DNA of 40,405 bases from Thermoflexales bacterium (lineage in GTDB: Bacteria; Chloroflexota; Anaerolineae; J036; Brachytrichaceae): the NCBI GenBank assembly GCA_019694215.1, contig JAIBCK010000024.1, positions 1-40,405 on the forward strand. Reading direction: 5' to 3'. The translations under genes and the position numbers were made by a program. Position 1 is the first letter of the stretch; every line of letters starts with the position of its first letter. This document shows positions 17,779 to 25,876 of this stretch, piece after piece. Below the pieces are notes generated by a model that did not search any database, was not told the origin of the DNA, and saw only the letters and a program-made list of their open reading frames with translations.

Positions 17779-19011
17779 TCAGCCCTTGTGCACGCGCGCG
17801 TACTGGCGCTTGCCGACCTTGAGGACGACCGGCTGCGCGAGGTCCAACGTTTCTTTCCAATCCGCGACCTTGCGCCCGTCCACCGTGACGCCACCCCCCT
17901 CGATCAGACGGCGGGCCTCGCCCTTGGACTTGGCCAGCTTTGCCTCGGCGATGACATCCACGATGTTGAGCGAGCCCGTCACGGTTACGTCGGGGATGTT
18001 CTCCGGCACCTCGCGTTCGCGGAAGCGGGTGATGAAATCGCGCTCGGCGCGCGCGGCAGCGTCCGCGTCGTGGAAGATGGTCACGATCTCGCGGGCCAGC
18101 TCCATTTTGAGGTCGCGCGGGTTGTTGGCCGGGTCCGCAATGCGCTTCAGCACATCGGCGAGCATCGGCGGTGTATAGCGCGTGGCCAGCTCGAAATACA
18201 GCGGCATGGCGGCATCCGGCACGCTCATGACCTTGCCATACATGTCCTCGGGCGTGGACAGGATGGGGATATGGTTGCCCAGCGACTTCGACATCTTGAT
18301 GACGCCATCCGTGCCGGGCAGAATCTTGACGAACACGCCGATCTGCGGGCGCTTGCCCGCGGCCTGCTGCAGCTTGCGGCCTGCCGTCAGCACGTTGAAG
18401 AACTGATCGGTGCCGCCCACCTGCACGTCGGTGTCCTGGGCCACGGCGTCGTAGCCCTGCATCAGCGCGTAAAAGGTCTCGTGCAGGTAGATTGGATCGC
18501 CCTTCTCCAGCCGCTGCGCAAAGTTCTCGCGCGTCAGGAACTGCTGCAGGGTGAAGTTCTCGGCCAGCTTGATCACGTCGAGGAAGCTCAACTCGCTCAG
18601 CCACTCGGCGTTGAAGCGCACCTGCGTGCGCGAGCGGTCCAGGATCTTGAAGGCCTGTTCCGAGTAGGTTCGGCTGTTCGCCGCCACCTGTTCCGAGGTC
18701 AGCTGCGGGCGCAGCTTGTCCTTGTCCGAGGGATCGCCCAGCAGGCTCGTGTAGGTGCCGATCAGAAAGGTGACGTCGTGGCCGAGCTCCTGGAACTGGC
18801 GCAGCTTGCGCATCGTGATGGTGTGGCCGATGTGCAGGTCGGAAGTGCGCGGGTCATAGCCGCAATACACCTTGAGCGGCTTTCCGGTCCGGGCGCTTTC
18901 CTCGAGCCGCACGCGCAGTTCGCGCGCCATCGTTGCGGCGATCTGGGGGTCGCCGTAGTCCGTGCCCTGCATCAGCAGGGCCACCTGTTCATCGATCGTC
19001 ATCGTCGCCAT
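17779..19011 (-). CDS. tyrS: Tyrosyl-tRNA synthetase
   Basis: 410 residues, class I synthetase. HIGH is at 60-63 (DLHIGHT) and KMSKS at 239-243; the anticodon-binding middle and a C-terminal S4 RNA-binding domain (AKSKGEARRLIEGGGVTVDG) are present. The ATG at 19011 overlaps the glycosyltransferase gene by 23 nt; an ATG at 19002 is an alternative. No Shine-Dalgarno, so it relies on translational coupling at the end of a seven-gene minus-strand operon. An essential gene in this position suggests the operon is expressed constitutively. Confidence 0.97.
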   Translation of the reverse strand: MATMTIDEQVALLMQGTDYGDPQIAATMARELRVRLEESARTGKPLKVYCGYDPRTSDLHIGHTITMRKLRQFQELGHDVTFLIGTYTSLLGDPSDKDKLRPQLTSEQVAANSRTYSEQAFKILDRSRTQVRFNAEWLSELSFLDVIKLAENFTLQQFLTRENFAQRLEKGDPIYLHETFYALMQGYDAVAQDTDVQVGGTDQFFNVLTAGRKLQQAAGKRPQIGVFVKILPGTDGVIKMSKSLGNHIPILSTPEDMYGKVMSVPDAAMPLYFELATRYTPPMLADVLKRIADPANNPRDLKMELAREIVTIFHDADAAARAERDFITRFREREVPENIPDVTVTGSLNIVDVIAEAKLAKSKGEARRLIEGGGVTVDGRKVADWKETLDLAQPVVLKVGKRQYARVHKG

Positions 19012-20083
19012 GGCGCGCCGGATTGTAACGGACGAATTCCCGCGCCTTTGCCATGCTCGTCGCCCAGCTTGGATGCACATCGAAGCGCGCCCGGGCGGCC
19101 AGGCTCATCGCTGCCAAACGCTTGCGATCCATCTGCACGGCGTTCAGGGCGCCCGCGATGGCTGCCGCGTCGCCCGGCGCCACCAGCCAGCCGTCGGCCT
19201 CCGGCGTGATGATCTCGCCGGCCGCGCCGGCCCGGCTGGCCAGCGCGGGCAGCCCGAACCCCATCCCCTCGATGTAGACGATGCCGTAGCCCTCGTAACT
19301 GGAGGGCAGCGCCAGCACATCGCTCTCGCGCAGCGCCGCCCCGAGCGCGTCATCGCTCAGCGCGCCGTCAAAGCGCACCCATGCCGCGCGCTGGCCGGCC
19401 TCGGCCTGCCGGCGCAGGCCTGCGGCATAGTCCGTTTCTGTCGGATGCCCAACGATGCGAAGCCGCACACTTCCGGGCGCCAGGCGGATGACTGCGTCGA
19501 TCAGCGTGTGCAAACCCTTGCGCGGGATGAGGTTGCCGACAGCGATCACCCGGAGCGGCCCACTGTGCGTTGTGCGAAGGAGAATCTCGTCCCGGCCCGG
19601 CAGCGCCTTCCAGCGGTCCCCGGCCGGGAGCGCCACGCAGCCCGGCTTGTCGGCGCCGATCAGCGCCTCGACCGCCGCGCGGGTCGTCGCGCTGTTGAAG
19701 ATGAATCCATCCAGCCCGCGCAGATACGCGCGCTCGACGGCGGCGTAGCCGCGGTTCTGCCAGGCCGCCCGCGCCTCGCTCGCGCGCAGGTGATGGACGA
19801 TGCCGATCCGCCGCACACCGGCCGGCACCAGCCGCCCGGCGCGCAGCAGCGATGGGTGATTGAGCTCATCCTCGAGCAGGACCTCGCCGCGGAAGGCGCG
19901 CAAGCGGGCCGCCCAGGCCGGAGACACGCTATCGCTCAGGTGGCGGGCATAGCCGCGCCAGGGTCGGGACAGGATTTCGACCGTGTCCCCGCCAGCGCGC
20001 AGGGCGTCGACGAGATGGCGGTCGTAGCGATAGCCCCCGGACTGATCGGCCAGCGCGCCGTAGATCACCAGCCCGATGTGCAT
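18989..20083 (-). CDS. Family 4 glycosyltransferase
   Basis: 364 residues with GT-B fold. The N-terminal acceptor domain starts HIGLVIYGALADQSGGYRYD, and the donor domain has the GNLIPRKG loop and the E-x7-E-like SYEGYGIVYIEGMGFG motif. Retaining transferase using a nucleotide sugar; acceptor unknown. Starts 6 nt after the PTPS-like gene and its end overlaps tyrS. Its place among pyrimidine/pterin-type genes suggests the acceptor may be a small heterocycle rather than cell wall. Confidence 0.88.
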   Translation of the reverse strand: MHIGLVIYGALADQSGGYRYDRHLVDALRAGGDTVEILSRPWRGYARHLSDSVSPAWAARLRAFRGEVLLEDELNHPSLLRAGRLVPAGVRRIGIVHHLRASEARAAWQNRGYAAVERAYLRGLDGFIFNSATTRAAVEALIGADKPGCVALPAGDRWKALPGRDEILLRTTHSGPLRVIAVGNLIPRKGLHTLIDAVIRLAPGSVRLRIVGHPTETDYAAGLRRQAEAGQRAAWVRFDGALSDDALGAALRESDVLALPSSYEGYGIVYIEGMGFGLPALASRAGAAGEIITPEADGWLVAPGDAAAIAGALNAVQMDRKRLAAMSLAARARFDVHPSWATSMAKAREFVRYNPARHGDDDDR

Positions 20084-20089
20084 GGCGGC

Positions 20090-20470
20090 TCAGTTCAGCG
20101 GCTGCGCGTAGGCCGCCCAGGCGATGTCGTTCTCCCACAGCTTGACCGTCATCGCGCTCAGCGTGTCGGCTCGGATGGCACCCGCAAGCCGTTCGCACAG
20201 GAAGCGCGCAAAACGCTCCAGGCTCGGGTTCAGCCCGGCGAATTCAGGCAGGTCGTTGAGCACGCGGTTGGCGTAGCGGGCAATCTGCGCGTCGAGCGCG
20301 CGCTCGATGTCCAGGATATCGACGAGATAGCCATGCTGATCCAGACGCGGCCCGCTCAGCGTGAGCTCGAGCACGTAGGCGTGGGCGTGAACGTCGTTCT
20401 CGGCGCCCCAGTCGCCGCCGATCAGGGCGTGTTGGGCGATGAATTTGCGTTGGACGGATACCGAATACAT
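20090..20470 (-). CDS. 6-pyruvoyl-tetrahydropterin synthase/QueD homologue with altered catalytic site
   Basis: 126 residues of the T-fold PTPS/QueD family. The zinc ligands are kept: His14 (AQHAL), His28 and His30 (VHAHAY). The catalytic residues are not. The Cys that lies four residues before HxH in QueD is Glu24, and the LDHxxLN motif reads YANRVLND, replacing Asp-His with Ala67-Asn68. The C-terminal Glu113 (LWEN) remains. PTPS-III enzymes of folate synthesis also have Glu for Cys, but they would normally keep Asp-His. The substrate is therefore uncertain and 6-carboxy-tetrahydropterin synthesis is unlikely. The ATG at 20470 lies inside the upstream dehydrogenase gene (49-nt overlap). Confidence 0.85.
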   Translation of the reverse strand: MYSVSVQRKFIAQHALIGGDWGAENDVHAHAYVLELTLSGPRLDQHGYLVDILDIERALDAQIARYANRVLNDLPEFAGLNPSLERFARFLCERLAGAIRADTLSAMTVKLWENDIAWAAYAQPLN

Positions 20471-21486
20471 GACGACTCCGGCGCGCGGCCCCAGTTGCCG
20501 CGCGTAAAGGCGACCTGCAGCGTCTCGCCCGGCCGCGCATCCACCTGCGCGTAGGCGGCCGCGGCGCGGTCGAGCGGATAACGGTGCGTGATCAGCCGCG
20601 CGGGCTGCACGGCGCGGCAGAGCTGCCAGGCCGTCGCGATGCGGCGGGCCTTGCTCCAGCGCCCGCTCAGGGCGGGGGCCAGCGTGCTGACCTGGCTGCT
20701 GATCAGGCGGATGCGCGAACGGTGGAAGCGCCCGCCCAGATCGAGCTCGACGCGCTTGCGGCCATACCACGAGCCGATCACGACGCGCCCGTCAAAGCCG
20801 CACAGCGCGATGGCCTGATCGAGCGCGGCCGGCGCGCCGCTCAGCTCGTAGACCAGGTCGGCGCCCTCGCTCCCGGCGCTGCCCTGCGTCGGATCGTGCG
20901 ATTGCGTGGCGCCCAGCGCCAGCGAGGCGTGCCGCCGGTTTGCAAAACGGTCAAAAGTGACAATCAGCTCGGGACCGAGCCGCGCCAGCGCCGCCGTCGT
21001 AAGCAGCCCGACGATGCCCTGACCGAGCACGACGATGCGCTCGCCCAGCAGGGGGGCGCCATCGTGCGCGAAATTGACCGCCGTTTCCAGGTTGGGCAGA
21101 AAGAGGGCGTCCTCATCGCTGATCCCGTCCGGGATTGCGATCAGCTCGGCGACCGGGGCGACAAAGGCGCTGGCGTGCGGCTGAAAGGCGAACACCCGCC
21201 GATCCTGCCAGCCCGCCTCGACGCCGGGACCGAGTGTTATGACCCGCCCAACGCAGGAATATCCATAGCGGAGCGGGTAGCCAAGCGTGCCGCCCAGGGC
21301 CGCGATGGTGGCGTCGGTGGACTCGCCCGGCGGGAACTGGCCGCGGTAGATCAGCATCTCGGTGCCGGGGCTGATGGCAGAGGCCAGCACCTCGACGCGC
21401 ACCTCGCCCGGACCCGGTGCGGCGAGGGCGAGCTCGCGCACGGCGACCTGGCCGGGGCCGTCGAACCACAGGGCGAGTGCGCTCAT
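20422..21486 (-). CDS. MDR-superfamily zinc-type dehydrogenase lacking the catalytic-zinc Cys
   Basis: 354 residues. GroES-like N-terminal domain and Rossmann nucleotide-binding domain (VVLGQGIVGLLTTAA). Where alcohol dehydrogenases have the catalytic-zinc Cys, this protein reads ISPGTEMLIYRG, the form seen in BchC-like and related MDR proteins, and there is no structural-zinc Cys cluster. It probably oxidises or reduces a polyol or side chain with NAD(P). Its start overlaps the stop of the ribD-like gene (ATGA) and its C-terminus overlaps the PTPS homologue by 49 nt. The last ~20 residues look like read-over of the next gene's start region. Confidence 0.85.
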   Translation of the reverse strand: MSALALWFDGPGQVAVRELALAAPGPGEVRVEVLASAISPGTEMLIYRGQFPPGESTDATIAALGGTLGYPLRYGYSCVGRVITLGPGVEAGWQDRRVFAFQPHASAFVAPVAELIAIPDGISDEDALFLPNLETAVNFAHDGAPLLGERIVVLGQGIVGLLTTAALARLGPELIVTFDRFANRRHASLALGATQSHDPTQGSAGSEGADLVYELSGAPAALDQAIALCGFDGRVVIGSWYGRKRVELDLGGRFHRSRIRLISSQVSTLAPALSGRWSKARRIATAWQLCRAVQPARLITHRYPLDRAAAAYAQVDARPGETLQVAFTRGNWGRAPESSCIRYPSNANSSPNTP

Positions 21487-22148
21487 GCGGCCTCCCGATC
21501 CGACAGCCGCGCTTCGAGCACGCGGTCATCGCCCAGGTCACGCCAGACCGGATCATGCAGCTGGAGGGCAAGGGGGCGGGTGAGTGCGGGCAGCCCGCCG
21601 AGCCAGCGCGGTGCCACGGTGACGCTGATGCGGTCGGCGTGGCCACCGGCCAGGAACGCCGTCAATACCCCGGCGCCGCCCTCGACCATGAGGGTGCGGA
21701 TTCCACGCCCGCCCAGCGCCGCCAGCAGCGCGGAGAGGTCGATACGCCCGGCCGCGTCACTGGCCAACGGAAAAAGCTCGGCGCCGAGCGCCTGCAACGG
21801 CTCGACCAGGGCGGCATCCCCGGCGGCCGCGTGCGTTGTGGCCAGCCAGGGGCGGTGGGTGGGATGGCGGAGCAGGGCCGCCGAAAGCGGCAGCCGCAAC
21901 CGACTGTCCAGCACGATGGGCTGCGGGTGGTTGCCGCTGGCGAGGCGCACGGTGAGGCGGGGGTCATCGGCCAGCACGGTGCCGATCCCGACCAGCACGG
22001 CGTCATGCGCCGCGCGCAGGCGATGCGTGTATGCCAGGCTTTCCGGGCCGCTGAGGGGGGTGCGGGTCCCCGGGCGCGCCGCAATGCAGCCGTCCAGGCT
22101 CTGCGCATACGCGACGGTGACGAGGGGGCGTCGGTCGGAGACGGCCAC
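21483..22148 (-). CDS. RibD C-terminal (DHFR-like) reductase, stand-alone
   Basis: 221 residues matching the reductase half of RibD, with no N-terminal deaminase domain. Landmarks are VAYAQSLDGCIAA, VGIGTVLADDPRLTVR, PIVLDSRLRLPL and LMVEGGAGVLTAFL. Stand-alone versions reduce the ribosyl side chain of aminopyrimidine phosphates. Starts at a GTG (22148) 3 nt after the ribA stop. With ribA directly upstream, the simplest reading is reduction of the ribA product to 2,5-diamino-6-ribitylamino-pyrimidinone phosphate, without deamination by this protein. Confidence 0.88.
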   Translation of the reverse strand: MAVSDRRPLVTVAYAQSLDGCIAARPGTRTPLSGPESLAYTHRLRAAHDAVLVGIGTVLADDPRLTVRLASGNHPQPIVLDSRLRLPLSAALLRHPTHRPWLATTHAAAGDAALVEPLQALGAELFPLASDAAGRIDLSALLAALGGRGIRTLMVEGGAGVLTAFLAGGHADRISVTVAPRWLGGLPALTRPLALQLHDPVWRDLGDDRVLEARLSDREAA

Positions 22149-22151
22149 GCG

Positions 22152-22757
22152 TCAGCCCAGGTCGAGCAGGTGGCGCATGCGGGCCGCCTTGGTGCGCAGG
22201 TAGTGCGCGTTGTCCGTGTTCTCGGCCACCTGCAGCGGGACGCGCGCGCTGACATCCACGCCGAGCGCGCGCAGGCTGTCGATCTTGGCCGGATTGTTCG
22301 TCATCAGGCGGATCGAAGCGACGTTCCAATCGCGCAGGATCAGCGCTGCGGCGGTGTAGTCGCGCTCATCAGCCTGGTGGCCAAGCAGCAGGTTGGCATC
22401 CACGGTGTCATAGCCCTCATCCTGCAGGTTGTAGGCGCGCAATTTGCTCAGCAGGCCGATCCCGCGTCCTTCCTGGCGCAGGTAGATGATCATGCCGGCA
22501 CCCGCTTCCGCGATCAGCGCCATGGCCAGGTTGAGTTGCGGCCCGCAATCGCAGCGCCGTGAGCCGAGCACGTCCCCCGTGAAGCACTCCGAGTGAATGC
22601 GGACGAGAAAATTACGTTTTGCAGTCGGATCGCCCATCACCAGCGCAAGGTGTTCCTTGCTGTCATGATTGTTGGCATACAGGGCGAGCTGAAACTCGCC
22701 GGCATCGGTCGGCACGCGGGCGACGGCCTGGCGTGTCAGGGTCAGGGCGTCGGTCAT
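22152..22757 (-). CDS. ribA: GTP cyclohydrolase II
   Basis: 201 residues; opens GTP to a 2,5-diaminopyrimidine with loss of formate and pyrophosphate. Zinc ligands Cys58, Cys69, Cys71 (HSECFTGDVLGSRRCDCG), the catalytic YLRQEGRGIGL and YNLQDEGYDTVDAN blocks are intact. Tyr109 matches E. coli RibA Tyr105, so formyl release should be normal. No DHBP synthase (ribB) domain is fused, and no ribB, ribE or ribH is nearby. Its ATG overlaps the stop of the preceding membrane-protein gene (ATGA). Confidence 0.96.
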   Translation of the reverse strand: MTDALTLTRQAVARVPTDAGEFQLALYANNHDSKEHLALVMGDPTAKRNFLVRIHSECFTGDVLGSRRCDCGPQLNLAMALIAEAGAGMIIYLRQEGRGIGLLSKLRAYNLQDEGYDTVDANLLLGHQADERDYTAAALILRDWNVASIRLMTNNPAKIDSLRALGVDVSARVPLQVAENTDNAHYLRTKAARMRHLLDLG

Positions 22758-23107
22758 GGGCGTCTGCCGGGCGTCAGGCGCCCGAAGGCCCAGGTCGCGG
22801 CGATGAGCAACAGCTCATCGATCTTGGCCACGTAGCCCATCCAACCCTCAGGCAGGCTCTTGTCCCCGAGCACCACCCACGCCAGAATGGTGACGATGGA
22901 AAATGCGATCAGGGCGTAGCGCACCAGCGCTTCCCTGCCGGCCAGAAATGCGGGCTGGACGACCACCAGTGCCGCAAGTGCCAGAAATCCGATGCCGTTC
23001 AGCACGAACGGGATGCCCGCGCCGGGCGCCCGGACGAAGTGGATGATTGCCGTGATGGCTGCCAACACGAGGATGGCCGTACGCAAAAATGATCGGTTGT
23101 TCAACAC
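22754..23107 (-). CDS. Small integral membrane protein at head of ribA operon
   Basis: 117 residues from the GTG at 23107 (GAGGAA 3 nt upstream; a TTG immediately after is possible). Four hydrophobic segments, about residues 8-24, 33-50, 65-83 and 95-110. No family recognised. A longer frame upstream to 23284 lacks support. It is coupled to ribA by an ATGA overlap, hence a possible transporter or membrane anchor for the pathway, though nothing in the sequence proves this. Confidence 0.65.
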   Translation of the reverse strand: MLNNRSFLRTAILVLAAITAIIHFVRAPGAGIPFVLNGIGFLALAALVVVQPAFLAGREALVRYALIAFSIVTILAWVVLGDKSLPEGWMGYVAKIDELLLIAATWAFGRLTPGRRP

Positions 23108-23118
23108 GCGTTCCTCGC

Positions 23119-23146
23119 AGTATCCGTGGGCGCAGTGAACCGTCAG
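23119..23146 (-). promoter_or_regulatory. Candidate promoter of the seven-gene ribA-tyrS operon
   Basis: On the minus strand, CTGACG (23146-23141), a 16-nt spacer and GATACT (23124-23119). Transcription would start near 23112, only about 5 nt before the GTG. I looked for an FMN riboswitch in the 183-bp gap (23108-23290) and found none of its conserved blocks. Confidence 0.4.
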
Positions 23147-23290
23147 CGAACAATGCGCAGACCGGATGTCCCTCCCCACCGATGATTGCGAAGGATCATA
23201 GCAAACTGGCTGAGAGGCCCATGAGGGAAAACGCCTCTGGCTGTACCCGGGGGTGGGGCCGTCCGCCCGGGGGTCTCGCGTCACGGGTGC

Positions 23291-24316
23291 TCAGCAGGGC
23301 AGGTGCGCAACGCTGGCGCGTTCGATCAGTCGGGCCTCGAAGAGCTGGGTGTTGTCGTGGCCGCGCTTCAAGCGCTTCCGCGTCTGCGCCTGGAGGCCTT
23401 CGAGCAGGGCCTGTACCGCGGCCTCTGCCACCGCCTCAACCGGGTGCTCGAGCACCGTCAGCGCGGGGTCGACAAATTCGGACCAGGGCGAGGAGTCAAA
23501 GCACACCAGCGAGAGGTCGCGCGGACAGTGTCCACCACAGTCGTGCAGCCCTTGCAGCGTCCCCATCGTCACGGCGTTGCTGCCGACGAGCAGGGCGGTC
23601 GGCGGCTCGGCCTCCGCCAGCAGCTTCGGAATGCATGCGGCGGCCTCGATCCGGCTGCGCCCGGTGGGGGAGCCGACCTGAATGATGCGCGGCGCGAGAC
23701 CGGCTTTGGTCATCGCGGTCCGATACCCCCGTGCGCGCGCCGTAAAGGGCTCGCGGTTGATCTCCCGGGTCAACAGCGCAATTCGGCGGTGCCCGTGCGC
23801 CAGGAGATGTTCCGTGCCCCGGCGTGCGGCGGCGGCGCTGTCCAGCGCGACCAAGGGGGCGTCGAGCCCCTTGGGGCGGCGGTCGACGAAGACGAGTGGC
23901 CGGCCGGAGCGCAGCAGCGCGTCGTGCTCGGGCAGGTGTTCGCCGTTCGATATGACAACGGCCCCGTCGATGCGGTGGCGGATGAACTGGTCGAGCGTCG
24001 TGGCTTCCAGTACGGGGTCTTCGTCGACGTTTCGCAGCCAAACCGAGTAGCCCGCCGGCCGCAAGCGCCGATCGATCTCCCGGTAGAGCAGGGCATTGAG
24101 CGGCAGTTGGATGCTCGACACGATCAGCCCGATCATGCGCGTGGCGCCCCCGCTGAGGTGGCGGGCGGCTGCGCTGGGCCGATAGCCGGTTTGCAACATG
24201 ACCCGCTCCACCTTCTTGCGGGTCGCAGGCAGGACATTCCGCGTGCCGTTCATGACATGCGAGACCGTGGCCTGGCTGACGCCCGCGAGGCGGGCAACGT
24301 CTTTGATAGTGACCAT
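23291..24316 (-). CDS. LacI-family transcriptional regulator
   Basis: 341 residues. N-terminal helix-turn-helix TIKDVARLAGVSQATVSHVMNG, hinge helix SAAARHLSGG, then a periplasmic-binding-protein-like ligand domain (IGLIVSSIQLPLNALLYREI through LSLVCFDSS and TVLEHPVEAVAEAAV). Usually senses a sugar or related metabolite. Divergent from the class III CoA-transferase across 317 bp that carry operator-like sequences, so that gene and itself are the obvious targets. Confidence 0.93.
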   Translation of the reverse strand: MVTIKDVARLAGVSQATVSHVMNGTRNVLPATRKKVERVMLQTGYRPSAAARHLSGGATRMIGLIVSSIQLPLNALLYREIDRRLRPAGYSVWLRNVDEDPVLEATTLDQFIRHRIDGAVVISNGEHLPEHDALLRSGRPLVFVDRRPKGLDAPLVALDSAAAARRGTEHLLAHGHRRIALLTREINREPFTARARGYRTAMTKAGLAPRIIQVGSPTGRSRIEAAACIPKLLAEAEPPTALLVGSNAVTMGTLQGLHDCGGHCPRDLSLVCFDSSPWSEFVDPALTVLEHPVEAVAEAAVQALLEGLQAQTRKRLKRGHDNTQLFEARLIERASVAHLPC

Positions 24317-24328
24317 GATGACTCTCGA

Positions 24329-24461
24329 TGAAACGTGTATGTGCGCCCTGAACTGTCGCGCTGCACCGTAAAGATGCCTGTGTGATTGCCACGCAGTGCG
24401 CTGAAAACTGGCGCCCGTTCCCGGGAACTACAAACCGATTTAGTCCCACCGAAAACCGATT
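24329..24461. promoter_or_regulatory. Operator-like motifs in the lacI/CoA-transferase intergenic region
   Basis: The 317-bp gap (24317-24633) has no credible gene. It holds TGAAACGTGTAT (24329-24340), a LacI-type half-palindrome 13 nt from the lacI start. It also holds a perfect 12-bp palindrome GTTCCCGGGAAC (24417-24428), and two copies of AAACCGATT (24432-24440 and 24453-24461) exactly 21 bp, or two helical turns, apart. A CG-centred A/T-flanked core is typical for LacI-family operators. The rest of the gap shows nothing I can name. Confidence 0.4.
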
Positions 24462-24633
24462 GCGCAAGCGGCGGACGCGCGCTGTCTGAGGCGTCACACG
24501 GGCCCCTGAAGATGTCGCTGCGGTGTCCTGTCATTGTGGGACACCGGCCGCGTCCGCGCCTGACAACTTCCTGATGAAATGCCGCCAACCGCCCGACGGG
24601 CGGCGCATGGCATGTGGCGCGGATAATGCCGCC

Positions 24634-25848
24634 ATGAACGATGCAACCGCATCCTCCCCCCGCCCGTCCGGCGCGCTGGCTGGTGTGCGCGTGCTGGACC
24701 TCTCGCGCGTCCTGGCCGGACCGTTTTGCACGCAGGTGTTGTCGGACTACGGGGCCGAGATCTTCAAGGTCGAGCAGCCCGGGAGCGGCGATGGCACCCG
24801 CCAGTGGGGGCCGCCCTGGATGGGCGACCAAAGCGCCTACTTCACCGCCGTCAACCGGAACAAGCAGTCGCTGACGGTCAACCTCAAGCACCCTGAAGGG
24901 CGCGCGGTGATCGCGCGTCTGGCGGGTCAGTGCGACGTACTGATCGAGAATTTTCTGCCGGGCGCGATGGACGAGATGGGGCTGGGATACGCCGCCCTCT
25001 CCGCCGGGCACCCGGGCCTGATCTACTGCGCCGTGACGGGCTACGGCCACACCGGACCCTGGCGCGACCGGCCCGGCTACGATCTCGCCATTCAGGCCCA
25101 GTCCGGCCTGATGTCGATCACCGGACCGGCCGATGGCCCGCCCAGCAAGGTCGGGGTCGCCATTGCCGACATCACTGCCGGCCTGTTCGGCGTGAGCGCC
25201 ATCCTTGCCGCGCTGCTGCACCGGGAGCGGACCGGGCGGGGCCAGTTCATCGACATCGCGCTGCTGGATGCCCAGATTGGCTGGCTTGCCAACGTTGGGC
25301 AGAACGCGCTGGCCGGCGTCACGCCGCAGCGCTATGGCAACGCCCACGCCAGCCTGGTGCCGTATGAGATCTTTGACACGGCGGATGGAAAGTTCGCCGT
25401 CGCCGTCGGCGCGGATGGCCAGTTTCGCAAGCTGTGCGACCTGCTTGGCGCAACCGAGCTCAAGGCCGAGCCCCGCTTTGCCACCAACCCCGGCCGCGTC
25501 ACACACCGCGCCGAGCTCATTCCCCGCCTGCAGGTCCACCTGCGGCGCTTCACCACGACGGCGTTGGACGCGGCATGTGCCGCGGCGGGCATCCCGGCCG
25601 GCGCGATCCAGGATGTGCCAACCGCGCTGGCGCATCCGCAGACGCAGGCCCGCGGGATGACGCCGACGCTCGTGGACGCCCACTCGGGTCCGATCCGCGT
25701 GATCGGCCCGGTGGCCAAGATGTCGGCCACGCCGCCGGCGGTGCGCAGCGCGCCGCCCCGACTTGGCGAACACACTGAGCTCGTCCTGCGCGCGGCGGGA
25801 TATTCGGATGATGAGATTGCAGCGTTGCGCGCCGGTGGGGCGCTGTAG
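24634..25848 (+). CDS. Class III (CaiB/BaiF) CoA-transferase
   Basis: 404 residues; transfers CoA between carboxylic acids. The family opening GVRVLDLSRVLAGPFCTQVLSDYGAEIFKVEQP, the NRNKQSLTVNLKHPEGR segment and catalytic Asp150 (RPGYDLAIQ) are present, as is the GRGQFIDIALLDAQ region. Substrate cannot be predicted. The ATG at 24634 has no Shine-Dalgarno; GATAAT lies 6 nt upstream (24622-24627). Divergent from a LacI-family regulator that may control it. Confidence 0.92.
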   Translation: MNDATASSPRPSGALAGVRVLDLSRVLAGPFCTQVLSDYGAEIFKVEQPGSGDGTRQWGPPWMGDQSAYFTAVNRNKQSLTVNLKHPEGRAVIARLAGQCDVLIENFLPGAMDEMGLGYAALSAGHPGLIYCAVTGYGHTGPWRDRPGYDLAIQAQSGLMSITGPADGPPSKVGVAIADITAGLFGVSAILAALLHRERTGRGQFIDIALLDAQIGWLANVGQNALAGVTPQRYGNAHASLVPYEIFDTADGKFAVAVGADGQFRKLCDLLGATELKAEPRFATNPGRVTHRAELIPRLQVHLRRFTTTALDAACAAAGIPAGAIQDVPTALAHPQTQARGMTPTLVDAHSGPIRVIGPVAKMSATPPAVRSAPPRLGEHTELVLRAAGYSDDEIAALRAGGAL

Positions 25849-25876
25849 TCCGCGGCGAAATCACCACAGCCTGATC

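Noticed and set aside
20090-20470. Straight call of queD for the PTPS homologue
   Set aside because: The catalytic Cys and Asp-His are replaced and no other queuosine gene is present.
23108-23290. FMN or TPP riboswitch upstream of the ribA operon
   Set aside because: A CTGAGA string at about 23209 recalled the Thi-box, but it reads on the plus strand and the other conserved TPP blocks are missing; no FMN-element blocks are present on the minus strand.
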